This document shows, piece by piece, positions 21,069-31,941 of a stretch of 64,000 bases of DNA; positions within the stretch are counted from its first letter, which is position 1, and every line of letters begins with the position of its first letter. The translations under genes were made by a program, and so were the position numbers. The notes beneath the pieces are model-generated. The model saw nothing but the letters and a program-made list of their open reading frames with translations, was not told the origin of the DNA and did no database searches. Source of the stretch: Prauserella halophila (GTDB lineage Bacteria > Actinomycetota > Actinomycetes > Mycobacteriales > Pseudonocardiaceae); NCBI RefSeq assembly GCF_024171895.1, contig NZ_JAMTCQ010000009.1, positions 1,258,944-1,322,943 of the forward strand, given 5' to 3'.

Positions 21069-22150
21069 TCAGCATCCTGATCGCGGCCTCGGTGGGGCTG
21101 CTGATCTCCATCCTGTTCACGCCGTATCTGATCAGGCAGTTCTCGAAACAGGGTTTCGGGCAGGAGATCCGTGAAGAGGGGCCCGAGGGTCACCGTTCGA
21201 AACGCGGCACGCCCACGATGGGCGGTGTGGCGATCATCGTCGCGATGGTCGTCGCGTACGCCGTGGCGCACCTGGTCGACGTGTTCCGCGGTTCGGCGAA
21301 CTCGGGGCCGACGGCGTCCGGTCTGCTCGTGTTGTTCCTGTCCGTCGGGCTCGGCATCGTGGGCTTCCTCGACGACTTCATCAAGATCCGCAAACAGCGC
21401 AATCTCGGCCTCAACAAGACGGCCAAGCTGGTCGGCCAGCTCCTCGTTGCGGTCGTGTTCGGCATCCTCGCGCTGCAGTTCGTCAACGACAACGGACTGG
21501 CGCCCGCCTCGCAGCACCTCTCGTACGTCCGGGACCTGTCACTGATCTTCTTCCCGGTCCCGGTGTTCATCCTGTTCTGCTACCTGCTGATCTCGGCGTG
21601 GTCGAACGCGGTGAACTTCACCGACGGGCTCGACGGCCTCGCCGGCGGCGCCGGAGCGATGGTGCTGGTCACGTACGTGGTGATCGCGTTCTGGCAGGCC
21701 CGGCTCAGCTGTGTCGAGACGCCGCAGGCCGCGTGTTACGACGTTCGCGATCCGCTCGACCTCGCCGTGGTGGCCGCCGCCGCGGCAGGTGGCTGCGTCG
21801 GGTTCCTGTGGTGGAACGCCGCACCGGCGAAGATCTTCATGGGCGACACCGGATCGCTCGCCCTCGGTGGTCTCATCGCGGGCCTGTCGATGACCACGCG
21901 CACCGAGCTGCTCGCCATCGTCATCGGGGGCCTGTTCGTCGTCGAGATGGTGTCGGTCGTGCTGCAGATCGCCGTCTTCCGCACCACCCGCAAGCGGCTG
22001 TTCCGGATGGCGCCGTTCCATCACCACTTCGAGCTCTCCGGCTGGGCCGAGACGACGGTGATCATCCGGTTCTGGCTGCTCGCGGCCGTGTGCTGCATGT
22101 TCGGCCTCGGCTTGTTCTACAGCGAACAGCTCGGACTCGGCGGAGGCTGA
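21065..22150 (+). CDS. mraY: phospho-N-acetylmuramoyl-pentapeptide transferase
   Basis: Membrane enzyme that makes lipid I on undecaprenyl phosphate. 361 residues with about ten transmembrane helices. It shows the Mg2+/catalytic motifs of the family: [43 protein letters not shown] and the histidine loop [11 protein letters not shown]. The frame is open upstream, but the GTG overlapping the murF stop is the natural start. Order murF-mraY-murD is canonical. Confidence 0.96.
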   Translation: MISILIAASVGLLISILFTPYLIRQFSKQGFGQEIREEGPEGHRSKRGTPTMGGVAIIVAMVVAYAVAHLVDVFRGSANSGPTASGLLVLFLSVGLGIVGFLDDFIKIRKQRNLGLNKTAKLVGQLLVAVVFGILALQFVNDNGLAPASQHLSYVRDLSLIFFPVPVFILFCYLLISAWSNAVNFTDGLDGLAGGAGAMVLVTYVVIAFWQARLSCVETPQAACYDVRDPLDLAVVAAAAAGGCVGFLWWNAAPAKIFMGDTGSLALGGLIAGLSMTTRTELLAIVIGGLFVVEMVSVVLQIAVFRTTRKRLFRMAPFHHHFELSGWAETTVIIRFWLLAAVCCMFGLGLFYSEQLGLGGG

Positions 22151-22153
22151 CCC

Positions 22154-23551
22154 GTGAAGTTGGCGGGAACACGTGTCCTCGTCGCGGGCGCCGGGGTGAC
22201 CGGCCGGTCGGCGGCCGAGGCGCTGACCGAACTCGGCGCCGACGTGACCGTGACGGACGGCGACGCCCAGCGGCTCGCCGAACTCGACGGTCTCGGCGCC
22301 GCACTGGAACCCGGGCTCGACGCCCCGCCCGAGGGCACCGAGCTGGTCGTGACGAGTCCCGGCTGGCGGCCGACCGCGCCACTGCTGGCGGCGGCGGCCG
22401 AGGCGGGCATCGAGGTGATCGGCGACGTCGAGCTGGCCTGGCGACTCGGGCAGCAGCGGGAGCGCCCGCCCACCTGGCTCGTCGTGACCGGCACCAACGG
22501 CAAGACCACGACCGTCGGCATGCTCGAGTCGGTACTGCGCGCGGCCGGCGTGGACGCCGTGGCCTGCGGTAACGTCGGCTTCGCCGTGCTCGACGCCGTT
22601 CGCGCGGGGCACGCCGTACTGGCCGTCGAGCTGTCCAGCTTCCAGCTGCACTGGTCGTCCACTCTCGCCCCTCGCGCGTCCGTGGTGCTCAACGTCGCCG
22701 AGGACCATCTCGACTGGCACGGTGGTCTCGAGGCCTACGCCGCCGCCAAGGGCAGCGTGCACGCGCGCTCGGCGACGGTCGTGCACAACGTGGCCGAGGC
22801 GTGGTCGCAGCGCCTCGCCGACGAGTACGCGCCCGACGGCGCGCGCCGGATCGGGTTCCGCCTCGACGCCCCGTGGCCCGGTGAACTCGGCATCGCCCGA
22901 GACCTGTTCGTCGACCGCGCCTATGTCGGCGATCCGGCGCAGGGTGCCGAGGAACTGGCCACGCTCGGCGACATCCGTCCGATGGGACCGCACAACGTCG
23001 CCAACGCCCTCGCCGCCGCCGCTCTCGCACGTGCCTGCGGCGTCCCGTCCGCCGCCGTCTCGGAAGGTCTGCGCACCTTCGCGCCCGGCGCCCACCGCGC
23101 CGTCGTCGCGGGTGAGGTCGACGGGGTGCGCTACGTCAACGATTCGAAGGCCACCAACCCGCACGCCGCGACCGGCTCCCTGCTCGCACAGGACGGTGTC
23201 GTCTGGGTCGCGGGCGGCCAGCTCAAGGGCGCGTCCGTCGACGACCTCGTCGAGGGCGTGGCGGCGCGACTACGCGGTGTGGTCCTGCTCGGGGTCGACG
23301 CGGACGTGATCGGCGCCGCTGTTGCGCGACACGCGCCCGATGTTCCCGTCACACGTGTCGATCCGGGTGACCATGAGCCCATGACATCGGCGGTGAACGC
23401 GGCTCACGCGCTCGCGGAGGCGGGCGACACGGTGGTGCTGGCACCCGCGGCGGCGTCGCTGGACATGTTCCGCGACTACGCGGCGAGGGGTGAGGCGTTC
23501 ACGGCGGCCGTCGACGTGCTGAGACGGGAACGCCTCGGTGACGGCGGTTGA
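22154..23551 (+). CDS. murD: UDP-MurNAc-L-alanine:D-glutamate ligase
   Basis: Adds D-glutamate to UDP-MurNAc-L-alanine. 465 residues, with an N-terminal Rossmann-like domain (RVLVAGAGVTGRSAAEAL), ATP loop VTGTNGKTTTVG (about residues 115-126), LNVAEDHLDWHG and VNDSKATNPHA, all typical for MurD. It starts at GTG three bases after mraY and overlaps ftsW by 14 bp. Confidence 0.96.
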   Translation: MKLAGTRVLVAGAGVTGRSAAEALTELGADVTVTDGDAQRLAELDGLGAALEPGLDAPPEGTELVVTSPGWRPTAPLLAAAAEAGIEVIGDVELAWRLGQQRERPPTWLVVTGTNGKTTTVGMLESVLRAAGVDAVACGNVGFAVLDAVRAGHAVLAVELSSFQLHWSSTLAPRASVVLNVAEDHLDWHGGLEAYAAAKGSVHARSATVVHNVAEAWSQRLADEYAPDGARRIGFRLDAPWPGELGIARDLFVDRAYVGDPAQGAEELATLGDIRPMGPHNVANALAAAALARACGVPSAAVSEGLRTFAPGAHRAVVAGEVDGVRYVNDSKATNPHAATGSLLAQDGVVWVAGGQLKGASVDDLVEGVAARLRGVVLLGVDADVIGAAVARHAPDVPVTRVDPGDHEPMTSAVNAAHALAEAGDTVVLAPAAASLDMFRDYAARGEAFTAAVDVLRRERLGDGG

Positions 23552-25121
23552 CGAGGGCCGATCCGGTTCCGCCGGCTCCGCCCGGCGGAGCGAGGGCGGC
23601 AACCGGACGAAACGCACCGAACGCGGACTGACGGCCGTCCGCACCGCGCTGACCGCGTGGCTGTCGCGCCCGTTGGCCGACTTCCACCTGATCCTCGCGG
23701 TGTGCGGGCTGCTCGTGGTGATCGGCACCGTGATGGTGCTGTCGGCGTCGTCGGTGTCGTCGTACGACCCGGGCAATGCGGGCAGCGTCTACGCCCTGTT
23801 CCAGCGGCACCTGGTGTTCGTGGCCATCGGCGCGGTCGTGTTCTGGCTCGGCGTGCGCATTCCGCTGCCGCGGATCCGCATGCTCTCGTCCGCCGCGATG
23901 GTCGTCGTGCTCGGCCTGCTGGCTCTCGTGCTCACCCCGTTGGGCACCGAGCGGAACGGTTCGCAGGGTTGGTTCGCGGTCGGGCCGCTGTCGCTGCAGC
24001 CCGTGGAGCTCGGCAAGGTCGTGCTCGCGCTGTGGGGCGCCCACATCCTGGTGACCAAATACCAGGTGCTGCACCAGTGGCGGCACCTGCTGGTGCCGGT
24101 GGTGCCCGCGGCGCTGCTGATGTGTGCACTGGTCATGGCCCAGCCGGACCTCGGCGGCACGGTGCCGCTCGGCATCGTGCTCATCGCGCTGCTGTGGTTC
24201 GCGGGCGCGCCGAAACGCCTGTTCGGCATCGTGCTGGCCTCGGGCATCGCGGCCGCGGTGACGCTGGCGCTGATCGCCGACTACCGGCTCGATCGCGTCA
24301 TGACGTTCCTGAATCCCGACGCCGATCCGCTCGGCAAGGGGATGCAGGCCAACCAGGCGCTGTACGCGCTCGCCGACGGCGGACTCCTCGGCAAGGGCCT
24401 CGGGCAGGGCCAGTCGAAATGGATGTACCTGCCGAACGTGCAGCACGACTTCATCTTCGCCCTGATCGGCGAAGAACTCGGCTTCGTCGGCTGTATCGGC
24501 GTGATCGGCCTGTTCGGCCTGCTGACCTTCGTCGGCCTGCGCATCGCGATGCGTAACCTGGACCCCTGGATCCGGATCGTCGCCGGGACGCTGACGGTGT
24601 CGATCGTGTCGCAGGCGGCCATCAACATCGGCTACGTCGTCGGATTGCTGCCCGTCACGGGCGTGACGCTGCCGATGATCTCCTACGGCGGCACGTCGCT
24701 GCTGGTGACGATGCTGCTGTTCGGCCTGCTCGCCAACTGCGCGCGGCACGAACCGGAGGCCGTCGCGGCGTTGCGAACCCAGGGGCCGGGTAAGTTCGGG
24801 CGCCTGATGCGGTTGCCGGCACCGGCGCCGTACCGGCCGCCCGCCACCCGGCGTGGCGGGGCCCGGGGCGGCGGCCGCGGCCAGAACGGCTCGCGTTCCT
24901 CGGATGCCAAGACCGGCAGGCCCGCAACCCGCGGGGCACGCTCGTCGACAGCGTCCGAACGGCGGAGCGCGGCGCCGGGGCGAAGTGCGGTGCCGGGGCG
25001 GAGCGCGGCGCCGGAGCACGGTCGCCGCGCCCGCGGCGAGCCGGGGCGTGACCGACCACGCAGCTCGAAACCGGATCGCTCAACGGGAACCAGCCGATCG
25101 ACACGGAGAGGACGCAGGTGA
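23538..25121 (+). CDS. ftsW: septal peptidoglycan glycosyltransferase FtsW (SEDS family)
   Basis: SEDS-family membrane glycosyltransferase that polymerises septal lipid II with its partner FtsI. 527 residues. A charged cytoplasmic N-terminus (about 45 residues) is followed by ten transmembrane helices, with [22 protein letters not shown] and the late motif [18 protein letters not shown]. The last ~100 residues form a cytoplasmic Arg/Gly/Ser/Pro-rich tail that includes an 18-bp repeat. The usual partner gene ftsI is not in this window. Confidence 0.95.
   Translation: MTAVDEGRSGSAGSARRSEGGNRTKRTERGLTAVRTALTAWLSRPLADFHLILAVCGLLVVIGTVMVLSASSVSSYDPGNAGSVYALFQRHLVFVAIGAVVFWLGVRIPLPRIRMLSSAAMVVVLGLLALVLTPLGTERNGSQGWFAVGPLSLQPVELGKVVLALWGAHILVTKYQVLHQWRHLLVPVVPAALLMCALVMAQPDLGGTVPLGIVLIALLWFAGAPKRLFGIVLASGIAAAVTLALIADYRLDRVMTFLNPDADPLGKGMQANQALYALADGGLLGKGLGQGQSKWMYLPNVQHDFIFALIGEELGFVGCIGVIGLFGLLTFVGLRIAMRNLDPWIRIVAGTLTVSIVSQAAINIGYVVGLLPVTGVTLPMISYGGTSLLVTMLLFGLLANCARHEPEAVAALRTQGPGKFGRLMRLPAPAPYRPPATRRGGARGGGRGQNGSRSSDAKTGRPATRGARSSTASERRSAAPGRSAVPGRSAAPEHGRRARGEPGRDRPRSSKPDRSTGTSRSTRRGRR
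24966..25019 (+). repeat. three 18-bp imperfect tandem repeats in the ftsW tail
   Basis: Units at 24966-24983, 24984-25001 and 25002-25019 encode [12 protein letters not shown] and S-A-A-P-E-H. They differ by a few substitutions and keep frame, lengthening the cytoplasmic tail of FtsW. Confidence 0.85.
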
Positions 25122-26257
25122 GCCAGCCCGACACCGGTGCGGAGCAGACGACGCCGGCACGCACCGCACCGACGGTCGTCGTCGCAGGGGGCGGCACGGC
25201 CGGCCATATCGAACCCGCGCTCGCGCTGGCCGACGCGGTGACGCGGCTCCGGCCGGATGCGCGAGTGGTCGCGCTGGGCACCGAGCGCGGCCTGGAGACC
25301 ACGCTGGTACCGGACCGCGGGTACCCGCTCGAGCTGATCCCGCCGGTGCCGATGCCCCGCAAACCCACGCCCGAGCTGCTGCGGCTCCCGTTGAAGGTGC
25401 GCGATTCCGTCAAGCGCACGCGCGAGGTGTTCGACCGTGTCGGCGCCGACGTCGTCGTCGGGTTCGGCGGCTACGTCGCGCTGCCCGCCTACCTGGCCGC
25501 ACGCGGGCGGACCCCGATCGTCGTGCACGAGGCCAACAAACACCCGGGCCTGGCCAACAAGATCGGCGCCCGCCTCGCCGCGAAGGTCGCCGCCGCCGTG
25601 CCGGGAACACCGCTGCCGGGCGCCGAGGTCGTCGGCATCCCGCTGCGGCGCTCGATCACGTCACTGGACCGCGCCGCGCTGCGCGCCGAGGCCCGGGCCC
25701 ACTTCGGACTCGACCCCGACGCCCCGACCGTGCTCGCCTTCGGCGGTTCGCAGGGCGCGAGGTCGATCAACGAGGCCGTGTCCGGGGCCGCCCGGACCTT
25801 CGCCGAGGCCGGTGTGGGGGTGCTCCACGCGCACGGTCCAAAGAACTCGGTCGCGGTGCGCGAGTTCCCCGGCGCTCCGCCGTACGTGCCGGTGCCGTAC
25901 CTGGAACGGATGGACCTCGCCTACGCCGCGGCCGACCTGGTGCTGTGCCGGTCGGGGGCGATGACGGTCGCCGAGGTGTCGGCGGTCGGCCTGCCCGCGG
26001 TGTTCGTCCCGCTGCCGCACGGCAACGGTGAGCAGGCGCTCAACGCCGAACCCGCGGTGCAGGCCGGGGCCGGGCTGTTGGTCGAGGACGAGGCGCTGAC
26101 CCCGGAATCGATCGCCGAGCAGGTGGTCCCGGTGGTGACCGACGCCGAGCGGCTCGCGAAGATGAGTGCGGCCGCGGTCGGGCTGGGGCACGGCTCGGCC
26201 GACGAAACGCTGGCGCGGATGGTCTTGGAGGCCGGGGGACATGGCGATGGCAGTTGA
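25118..26257 (+). CDS. murG: UDP-GlcNAc:undecaprenyl-PP-MurNAc-pentapeptide GlcNAc transferase
   Basis: Peripheral membrane GT28 enzyme that converts lipid I to lipid II. 379 residues. The N-terminal domain has the [16 protein letters not shown] loop and [11 protein letters not shown]; the C-terminal domain has [13 protein letters not shown] and [20 protein letters not shown] followed by [14 protein letters not shown], the UDP-GlcNAc site. The GTG start overlaps the ftsW stop. About 17 residues of hydrophilic leader precede the fold. Confidence 0.96.
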   Translation: MSQPDTGAEQTTPARTAPTVVVAGGGTAGHIEPALALADAVTRLRPDARVVALGTERGLETTLVPDRGYPLELIPPVPMPRKPTPELLRLPLKVRDSVKRTREVFDRVGADVVVGFGGYVALPAYLAARGRTPIVVHEANKHPGLANKIGARLAAKVAAAVPGTPLPGAEVVGIPLRRSITSLDRAALRAEARAHFGLDPDAPTVLAFGGSQGARSINEAVSGAARTFAEAGVGVLHAHGPKNSVAVREFPGAPPYVPVPYLERMDLAYAAADLVLCRSGAMTVAEVSAVGLPAVFVPLPHGNGEQALNAEPAVQAGAGLLVEDEALTPESIAEQVVPVVTDAERLAKMSAAAVGLGHGSADETLARMVLEAGGHGDGS

Positions 26258-26276
26258 CACACCCGAGGAGCCCGGC

Positions 26277-27695
26277 ATGAACGCCGTCGTGGCGCGTCCG
26301 CCCGAGGTGCTGCAGCGGGCGCACCTCATCGGGATCGGCGGCGCAGGTATGAGCGGTATCGCGCGCATCCTGCTGGCGCGCGGTGCGCAGGTGTCCGGTT
26401 CCGACGCGAAGGAGTCGCGGGCCTTCCTGACGCTGCGGGCCCAGGGCGGGCACATCGCCGTCGGGCAGGCCGCGGAGAACCTCGTCCTCGCGGGTGCAGA
26501 ACCGACCGCGGTGGTCGTGTCGACGGCGATCCGCGACGACAACCCCGAACTGGTGGCCGCGCGCGCACGCGGCATTCCGGTGCTGCATCGCGCCGAGGCC
26601 CTCGCCGCGCTGATGGAGGGTCACCGTGTCGCGTGCATCGCGGGCACCCACGGCAAGACGTCGACGACGTCGATGCTGACGGTCGCACTGCAGCACTGCA
26701 GGCTCGACCCGTCGTTCGCGATCGGCGGCGATCTCAACGAGTCCGGTGCGAACGCACACCACGGCGAAGGTGGTGTGTTCGTCGCGGAGGCCGACGAGAG
26801 CGACGGTTCGTTCCTGAGCTACACGCCGGACGTGGCGGTCGTGACGAATGTCGAACCCGACCACCTCGACCACCACGGCACCGTCGACGCCTACATGGCC
26901 GTGTTCACCGAATTCCTCGGGCGGATCGCGCCGGGGGGCGCGCTCGTGGTGTGCGCCGACGACGCGGCCGCGGCCGAGCTGGCGTGCCGCGCCGAGGCGG
27001 CCGGGGTGCGCGTGCTGCGGTACGGCCGGTCGGCGACCGGTGAGCACGACGCGCAGGTCGTGGCCTACGAGCCGGCCGAAGAAGGCGGCACGGTGCGGCT
27101 CGCGCTCGGCGGTGAGGAGCTCGAGGTGCGGGTGACCGTGCCGGGCGAGCACATGGCGTTCAACGCCGTCGCCGCACTGCTGACGGGTCTGGAGCTGGGC
27201 GCGCCGGTCGACGGGATGCTCGCCGGCCTCGCGGTGTTCGGCGGTGTGCGCAGGCGGTTCGAGTTCAAGGGCCGTGCCGCCGACGTGCGCGTCTACGACG
27301 ACTACGCCCATCACCCCACCGAAGTCGACGCGCAGCTGCGTGCGGTGCGGCACGCCGCGGGCACCGGCCGGGTCGTCGTCGTGTTCCAGCCACACCTCTA
27401 TTCCCGCACCGAGGCGTTCGCGAGCGAGTTCGCCGAGGCGCTGGACCTGGCCGATGAGGTGATCCTGCTCGACGTCTACGGCGCGCGGGAGGAGCCGAAA
27501 CCGGGGGTGAACGGGGAGCTCATCGCGGAGCGGATCAGCGGTGCGACCGTGCACTACGAACCCGCGTTCGACCGCGCCACCGCGCTCGCGGCCGATCTCG
27601 TCGAGCCGGGTGATCTGCTCGTGACCATGGGTGCAGGCGACGTGACACAGCTCGGCCCGGAGATCCTCGCCGAGTTGGATCGGCGCCGGGCCTGA
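26277..27695 (+). CDS. murC: UDP-N-acetylmuramate:L-alanine ligase
   Basis: First amino-acid ligase of the peptidoglycan pathway. 472 residues. An N-terminal Rossmann domain ([21 protein letters not shown]) is followed by ATP loop [13 protein letters not shown], the acidic segment [12 protein letters not shown] and the [10 protein letters not shown] motif. ATGs at 26241 and 26247 are in frame, but the ATG at 26277 has GAGGAG six bases upstream and gives the usual 15-residue lead before HLIGIGG. It follows murG directly, so the order matches other actinobacteria. Confidence 0.95.
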   Translation: MNAVVARPPEVLQRAHLIGIGGAGMSGIARILLARGAQVSGSDAKESRAFLTLRAQGGHIAVGQAAENLVLAGAEPTAVVVSTAIRDDNPELVAARARGIPVLHRAEALAALMEGHRVACIAGTHGKTSTTSMLTVALQHCRLDPSFAIGGDLNESGANAHHGEGGVFVAEADESDGSFLSYTPDVAVVTNVEPDHLDHHGTVDAYMAVFTEFLGRIAPGGALVVCADDAAAAELACRAEAAGVRVLRYGRSATGEHDAQVVAYEPAEEGGTVRLALGGEELEVRVTVPGEHMAFNAVAALLTGLELGAPVDGMLAGLAVFGGVRRRFEFKGRAADVRVYDDYAHHPTEVDAQLRAVRHAAGTGRVVVVFQPHLYSRTEAFASEFAEALDLADEVILLDVYGAREEPKPGVNGELIAERISGATVHYEPAFDRATALAADLVEPGDLLVTMGAGDVTQLGPEILAELDRRRA

Positions 27696-27715
27696 CGCGG
27701 CGAACGGACACGGAC

Positions 27716-28537
27716 ATGACCGGCACGAGACGGCAAGCGCAGCGCCGGGGTGACGACGGCCCGGCGAAGCCGGATCGCGGAGCGGCGCGGCGCGGCAGGC
27801 CCGCGCCGGGGCGACAGGGCCGGAGAACGGAACGTCGGGCGGGGCCCGCGGGCGCCGGCATCGTGTCGCGCGCCCGCGCCCTGCGGCGACGGTGGATCGC
27901 GGTGCTGAGCGTGCTCACGGTGGTCGGACTGGTGTACGTGCTGCTGTTCACGTCGTTGCTGGGGGTGCGGTCGGTGGAGGTGACCGGAAATCGTGACGTC
28001 GAGGCCGGCCGGGTGCGGCAGGTGGCCGAGGTTCCCGACCAGCGCGCGATGCTCCGGGTGGACACCGACGCGATCGCCGGACGGGTCGCCGAGATCCCCG
28101 GTGTCGCGACGGTCGACGTCTCGCGGTCGTGGCCGTCGACGATCGAGATCGCCGTCACCGAACGCACGCCCGCCGGCGTGTACGACACCGGTTCGACGCT
28201 GTACCTCGTCGACTCCGGCGGCGTGGTGTACAAGGAGATTTCCGAGCGGCCGCAAGGACTTCCGGAGTTCAAGCTGTCCGAAGTGGGCGCCGACAACGCC
28301 GAGACGCGCGCGGTGATCTCGGTGCGGAAGGCGTTGCCGGAACAGCTGCGGGGCAAGGTCACGCAGTGGCGGGCGGAGTCGCCGGGCAGCGTCGAGTTCA
28401 CGCTCCGCAGCGGAAAGACGGTGCGGTGGGGCGATGCCTCCGACAGTGACAGCAAGACGAAAGCCCTCGGCGCGGTGATGACCCGGCCGGGGAAGGTGTA
28501 CGACGTGTCGAGCCCCGAACTGCCGACCGTGTCGTGA
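27716..28537 (+). CDS. ftsQ: cell division protein FtsQ
   Basis: Bitopic divisome protein, 273 residues. A basic, disordered cytoplasmic N-terminus (about 58 residues, Arg/Gly-rich) leads to one transmembrane helix (WIAVLSVLTVVGLVYVLLF), a POTRA domain (VRSVEVTGNRDVEAGRVRQVAEV) and the FtsQ beta domain ending near the C-terminus. Sequence level matches only moderately across species, but the layout and the place between murC and ftsZ leave little doubt. It starts at an ATG 20 bp after murC. Confidence 0.93.
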   Translation: MTGTRRQAQRRGDDGPAKPDRGAARRGRPAPGRQGRRTERRAGPAGAGIVSRARALRRRWIAVLSVLTVVGLVYVLLFTSLLGVRSVEVTGNRDVEAGRVRQVAEVPDQRAMLRVDTDAIAGRVAEIPGVATVDVSRSWPSTIEIAVTERTPAGVYDTGSTLYLVDSGGVVYKEISERPQGLPEFKLSEVGADNAETRAVISVRKALPEQLRGKVTQWRAESPGSVEFTLRSGKTVRWGDASDSDSKTKALGAVMTRPGKVYDVSSPELPTVS

Positions 28538-28719
28538 CCGGGTGGCTGCACTGCGTGGCGGCCGTTTTCCGTTGTGCGGCAACGCGGTCCGGGTGGTTCG
28601 GGCTCCGGGCGTGCGGTGGCGGAGATAACGCCGGAGGTGTGCAAACATCCGGCGACACGCGGCGTGGCGCCTGGATTCGGGCCCGCGCGATGCTTACCGT
28701 CCTACCGCAACGTTGGTAG

Positions 28720-28750
28720 TTGACATAAGTCTGAACCTCAACTTGAGGTT
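28720..28750 (+). promoter_or_regulatory. TTGACA box and 17-bp palindrome upstream of ftsZ
   Basis: In the 288-bp gap between ftsQ and ftsZ, TTGACA (28720-28725) is followed by a perfect inverted repeat AACCTCAA-C-TTGAGGTT (28734-28750), then a partial third copy TTGAGGG. The start codon is 76 bp further on. No clear -10 stands 17 bp from TTGACA, so the hexamer may not be a simple -35. The palindrome is a candidate operator for control of ftsZ. Confidence 0.5.
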
Positions 28751-28825
28751 GAGGGTTTCCGCGAGTTCGAGGTCGACATCCAGCGCGAGCCAGGGACAAG
28801 CACCACGATCAGGAAGGCGAACCCG

Positions 28826-30244
28826 ATGACGCCCCCGCACAATTACCTCGCGGTGATCAAGGTCGTCGGTATCGGCGGCGGCGGCGTGAACGCCGTGAAC
28901 CGCATGATCGAGGTCGGCCTCAAAGGCGTCGAGTTCATCGCGGTGAACACCGACGCTCAGGCACTGCTGATGTCCGACGCGGACGTCAAGCTCGACATCG
29001 GCCGGGAACTCACCCGCGGGCTCGGTGCGGGTGCCGCACCGGACGTCGGCCAGCAGGCGGCCGAGGATCACCGCGACGAGATCGAAGAGGTCCTCAAGGG
29101 CGCCGACATGGTGTTCGTGACCGCGGGCGAAGGCGGCGGCACCGGCACCGGCGGCGCCCCGGTCGTGGCGCAGATCGCCCGCAAGCTCGGTGCACTGACC
29201 ATCGGTGTGGTCACGCGTCCGTTCTCGTTCGAGGGGAAACGGCGCGGCAAGCAGGCCGAGGACGGGATACAGGAGCTGCGCAACGAGTGCGACACGCTCA
29301 TCGTCATCCCGAACGACCGGCTGCTGCAGCTCGGCGACATCGGTGTCTCGCTGATGGACGCCTTCCGCTCGGCCGACGAGGTGTTGCTGTCCGGTGTGCA
29401 GGGCATCACCGATCTGATCACCACGCCCGGTCTGATCAACCTCGACTTCGCGGACGTCAAGAGCGTCATGTCGGGGGCGGGAAGCGCACTCATGGGGATC
29501 GGCTCGGCGCGTGGCGAGGGTCGCGCCGTGCAGGCAGCGGAGAAGGCGATCAATTCTCCGTTGCTCGAGGCATCCATGGACGGCGCGTACGGTGCTCTGC
29601 TGTCGATCGCGGGCGGGTCCGATCTGGGTCTGTTCGAGATCAACGAGGCTGCGTCGCTGGTGCAGGAGTCGGCGCACCCCGAGGCGAACATCATCTTCGG
29701 AACGATCATCGACGACTCGCTCGGCGACGAGGTCCGGGTGACGGTGATCGCTGCGGGCTTCGACGCGGGTACTCCGACACACAAGAAGCTGGACCCGGGC
29801 ACGCTGACGGCGAACGGCACGGCCGCGACCGTCGAAGCGGGCGAGGGTGGCGGTGCGCCGGCCGAGTCCGGTATCTCCGGAGCACAGGCCAACCCGGCAC
29901 AGCCGGCTGCAGGCGGGCCGGCCGAGCAGTCGCCGACCGCGTCGGCTCCGGGGGCGACCCCGGCCAACGGCGCGGCATCGGCGCACGCCAACGGTTCCGG
30001 CGCAGCTCCGCAATCGGGTGCACAGTCGACCGGTGCTCCGCAGCCGGGTGGTGGCCAGCCTGGGGCGAGCGACCAGCAGGCGCCCGCACCGCAGGGACCC
30101 GCGCAGCAGGCGGGAGCCCCGGCATCCGGCCAGGCTCAGCCCGGAGCGCCGCGCCCGCAGACGGGACTGCCGGGCGGTACGCAGCCGGTGACGGAGGATC
30201 CGGCCGACGACGAGGTCGACGTCCCACCGTTCATGCGCCGCTGA
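28826..30244 (+). CDS. ftsZ: cell division GTPase FtsZ
   Basis: Tubulin-like GTPase that forms the Z ring. 472 residues. The globular domain (residues 1 to about 315) has [17 protein letters not shown], the tubulin signature [11 protein letters not shown], and NDRLLQL with the T7-loop region [12 protein letters not shown] long linker of about 140 residues, rich in Ala, Pro, Gln and Gly, precedes the C-terminal peptide [12 protein letters not shown] that binds SepF and other partners. The linker is much longer than in mycobacterial FtsZ. The ATG has AGGAAGG eight bases upstream. It has its own promoter region. Confidence 0.98.
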   Translation: MTPPHNYLAVIKVVGIGGGGVNAVNRMIEVGLKGVEFIAVNTDAQALLMSDADVKLDIGRELTRGLGAGAAPDVGQQAAEDHRDEIEEVLKGADMVFVTAGEGGGTGTGGAPVVAQIARKLGALTIGVVTRPFSFEGKRRGKQAEDGIQELRNECDTLIVIPNDRLLQLGDIGVSLMDAFRSADEVLLSGVQGITDLITTPGLINLDFADVKSVMSGAGSALMGIGSARGEGRAVQAAEKAINSPLLEASMDGAYGALLSIAGGSDLGLFEINEAASLVQESAHPEANIIFGTIIDDSLGDEVRVTVIAAGFDAGTPTHKKLDPGTLTANGTAATVEAGEGGGAPAESGISGAQANPAQPAAGGPAEQSPTASAPGATPANGAASAHANGSGAAPQSGAQSTGAPQPGGGQPGASDQQAPAPQGPAQQAGAPASGQAQPGAPRPQTGLPGGTQPVTEDPADDEVDVPPFMRR

Positions 30245-30269
30245 GGCACGTTTCGCAGCATTTCGCGTT

Positions 30270-30309
30270 CGAGGGTCACCGCTCCCGCGGCAGGGGGCGG
30301 TGACCCTCG
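30270..30309 (+). terminator. strong hairpin after ftsZ
   Basis: A perfect 12-bp stem (GAGGGTCACCGC paired with GCGGTGACCCTC), extended by a CCC/GGG pair inside and a C-G pair outside, 25 bp after the ftsZ stop. No U-run follows, as is common for actinobacterial terminators. It may partly separate ftsZ from pgeF. Confidence 0.7.
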
Positions 30310-30392
30310 GCGTATGTCGGGGTTCCGTAAGCTCTCCGGTGCCGGCGGTCCTGCAGGGGCCGTCGGCCGAGCCCGAGTGAAAGGACGAATCG

Positions 30393-31097
30393 GTGCGCAT
30401 CAGGCGCGTGATCACGACGAGGGCGGGCGGTTACTCGAAACCCCCGTACGACTCGTTCAACCTCGGCCTGCAGGTCGGAGACGATCCCGACGCGGTGCGT
30501 GCCAACCGCACGCGGCTGGCCACCGAACTGGGCCTGGCCGAGGGCGACCTCGCGTGGATGGAACAGGTCCACGGGCGCACGGCGACGATCGTGGACGGCA
30601 CCGAGACCGAACCCGCCGAAGCCACGGATGCACTGGTGACCGCCACGCCCGGGGTGGTGCCGGTCGTGCTCGTCGCGGACTGCGTCCCGGTGCTGCTTGG
30701 CGATTCCGAGGCAGGTGTCGTGGCCGCCGTGCACGCGGGACGGGTCGGGGCCAGGGTGGGTGTCGTGCCTGCCGCGCTGGCCGCGATGCGCTCGGTCGGT
30801 GCCGAACCGGGGCGGATCGAGGCGCTGCTGGGCCCTGCGGTGTGCGGTTCCTGTTACGAGGTGCCTGCCGACATGGCCGCCGACGTCGAGGCGCACCTGC
30901 CGGGTAGCCGATGCCGGAGCAGGAAGGGCACGGCGGCGCTCGACCTGCACGCCGGTCTGTGGCGACAGTTGGCCGACGCCGGCGTCGGCAGGATCGGCGT
31001 CGATCCGCGCTGCACCGTGGAGGACGACACGCTGTTCAGCCACCGCAGGGACCGCCCTTCGGGCCGGATCGCGGCGCTGACGTGGATCGAGGAGTGA
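30393..31097 (+). CDS. pgeF: peptidoglycan editing factor PgeF (YfiH/DUF152 family)
   Basis: Member of the multicopper-polyphenol-oxidase-like YfiH family, 234 residues. It shows WMEQVHGRTATIVDG, VADCVPVLLGD, AAVHAGR and CGSCYEVP, the zinc-site residues of the family (His in the first and third, Cys in the second and fourth). Members remove wrongly incorporated amino acids from UDP-MurNAc precursors or act on purine nucleosides. The gene occupies its standard place after ftsZ. The HAG motif continues RVGAR rather than the common WRG, a mild deviation. GTG start; overlaps the next gene by GTGA. Confidence 0.92.
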   Translation: MRIRRVITTRAGGYSKPPYDSFNLGLQVGDDPDAVRANRTRLATELGLAEGDLAWMEQVHGRTATIVDGTETEPAEATDALVTATPGVVPVVLVADCVPVLLGDSEAGVVAAVHAGRVGARVGVVPAALAAMRSVGAEPGRIEALLGPAVCGSCYEVPADMAADVEAHLPGSRCRSRKGTAALDLHAGLWRQLADAGVGRIGVDPRCTVEDDTLFSHRRDRPSGRIAALTWIEE

Positions 31098-31864
31098 GCG
31101 TGACCGCAGAGGGGCCCCGGAATCCGGAGCAGCGGCGCGCGGAGCTGGCGTCGTCGCTCGAGGCCGTCCGCGGCCGGATCGACGCGGCGTGTGCCGCGGC
31201 GGGCCGAAAGCCGGACGAGGTCCGGTTGCTCGCCGTGACGAAGACCTTCCCCGCCGCCGATGCCGCATTGCTGGTCGACCTCGGTCTGACGGACCTGGCC
31301 GAGAATCGGGACCAGGAGGCGGCTCCGAAGGCGGCCGAGGTCGCGCGGCTGCGGCCCGGCGCCGCCGTGCGCTGGCACATGGTCGGGCGACTGCAGCGCA
31401 ACAAGGCCAAGTCGGTCGCAGGCTGGGCGAGCGAGGTGCAGTCGGTCGATTCGTCACGCCTCGCCGAGGCGCTCGCCAAGGCGGTACGCACCGAGCAGGA
31501 GGCCGGCCGACGATCCGGGCCGCTCGAGGTCCTGCTGCAGGCGAGCCTCGACACCTCCGAGGACGCGCAGCGGCGCGGTGGGTGCCCGCTCGGCGATCTG
31601 CCGCAGCTGGCCGATGTCGTTGCTCGTTCGAGTGAGGCGCTGCGATTGCGGGGAGTCATGGCGGTCGCTCCACTGGCCGCGGATCCGGAGCCGGCGTTCG
31701 CCCGACTCGCCGAGGCACACGCGAGGGTGAGACGTGATCATCCCGACGCCGTGGAGCTTTCGGCAGGGATGAGCGGGGATGTGGAGGCCGCGGTGGCGCA
31801 CGGCTCGACTTGTGTGCGTGTCGGAACCGCATTGCTCGGCGGCCGCGGTCTAGCCTCGCCATAG
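31094..31864 (+). CDS. YggS/PLPBP-family pyridoxal-phosphate homeostasis protein
   Basis: Single-domain fold-III PLP protein, 256 residues. LLAVTKTFPAADAALLVDLG contains the PLP-binding Lys, and LAENRDQEAAPKAAEV, WHMVGRLQRNKAKSV and the later LRGVMAVAPL and ELSAGMSGDVEAAVAHG are standard YggS motifs, the last forming the phosphate cup. It is thought to manage free PLP and amino-acid pools and has no known catalysis. The start is the GTG overlapping the pgeF stop (another GTG follows at 31100). Canonical neighbour of sepF. Confidence 0.93.
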   Translation: MSVTAEGPRNPEQRRAELASSLEAVRGRIDAACAAAGRKPDEVRLLAVTKTFPAADAALLVDLGLTDLAENRDQEAAPKAAEVARLRPGAAVRWHMVGRLQRNKAKSVAGWASEVQSVDSSRLAEALAKAVRTEQEAGRRSGPLEVLLQASLDTSEDAQRRGGCPLGDLPQLADVVARSSEALRLRGVMAVAPLAADPEPAFARLAEAHARVRRDHPDAVELSAGMSGDVEAAVAHGSTCVRVGTALLGGRGLASP

Positions 31865-31941
31865 AGAGGTTCACCCACAGTGGCGTTCGTCGGTGACTCA
31901 GCGTCAAGGGTGGGGCGTGGCCGTACGGGCGAGGGAGAGGC

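Noticed and set aside
28720..28750. SoxR/MerR-type operator before ftsZ
   Set aside because: The arms resemble CCTCAA/TTGAGG of SoxR sites, but they are separated by one base only and do not sit in a long-spacer promoter, so this reading is not supported.
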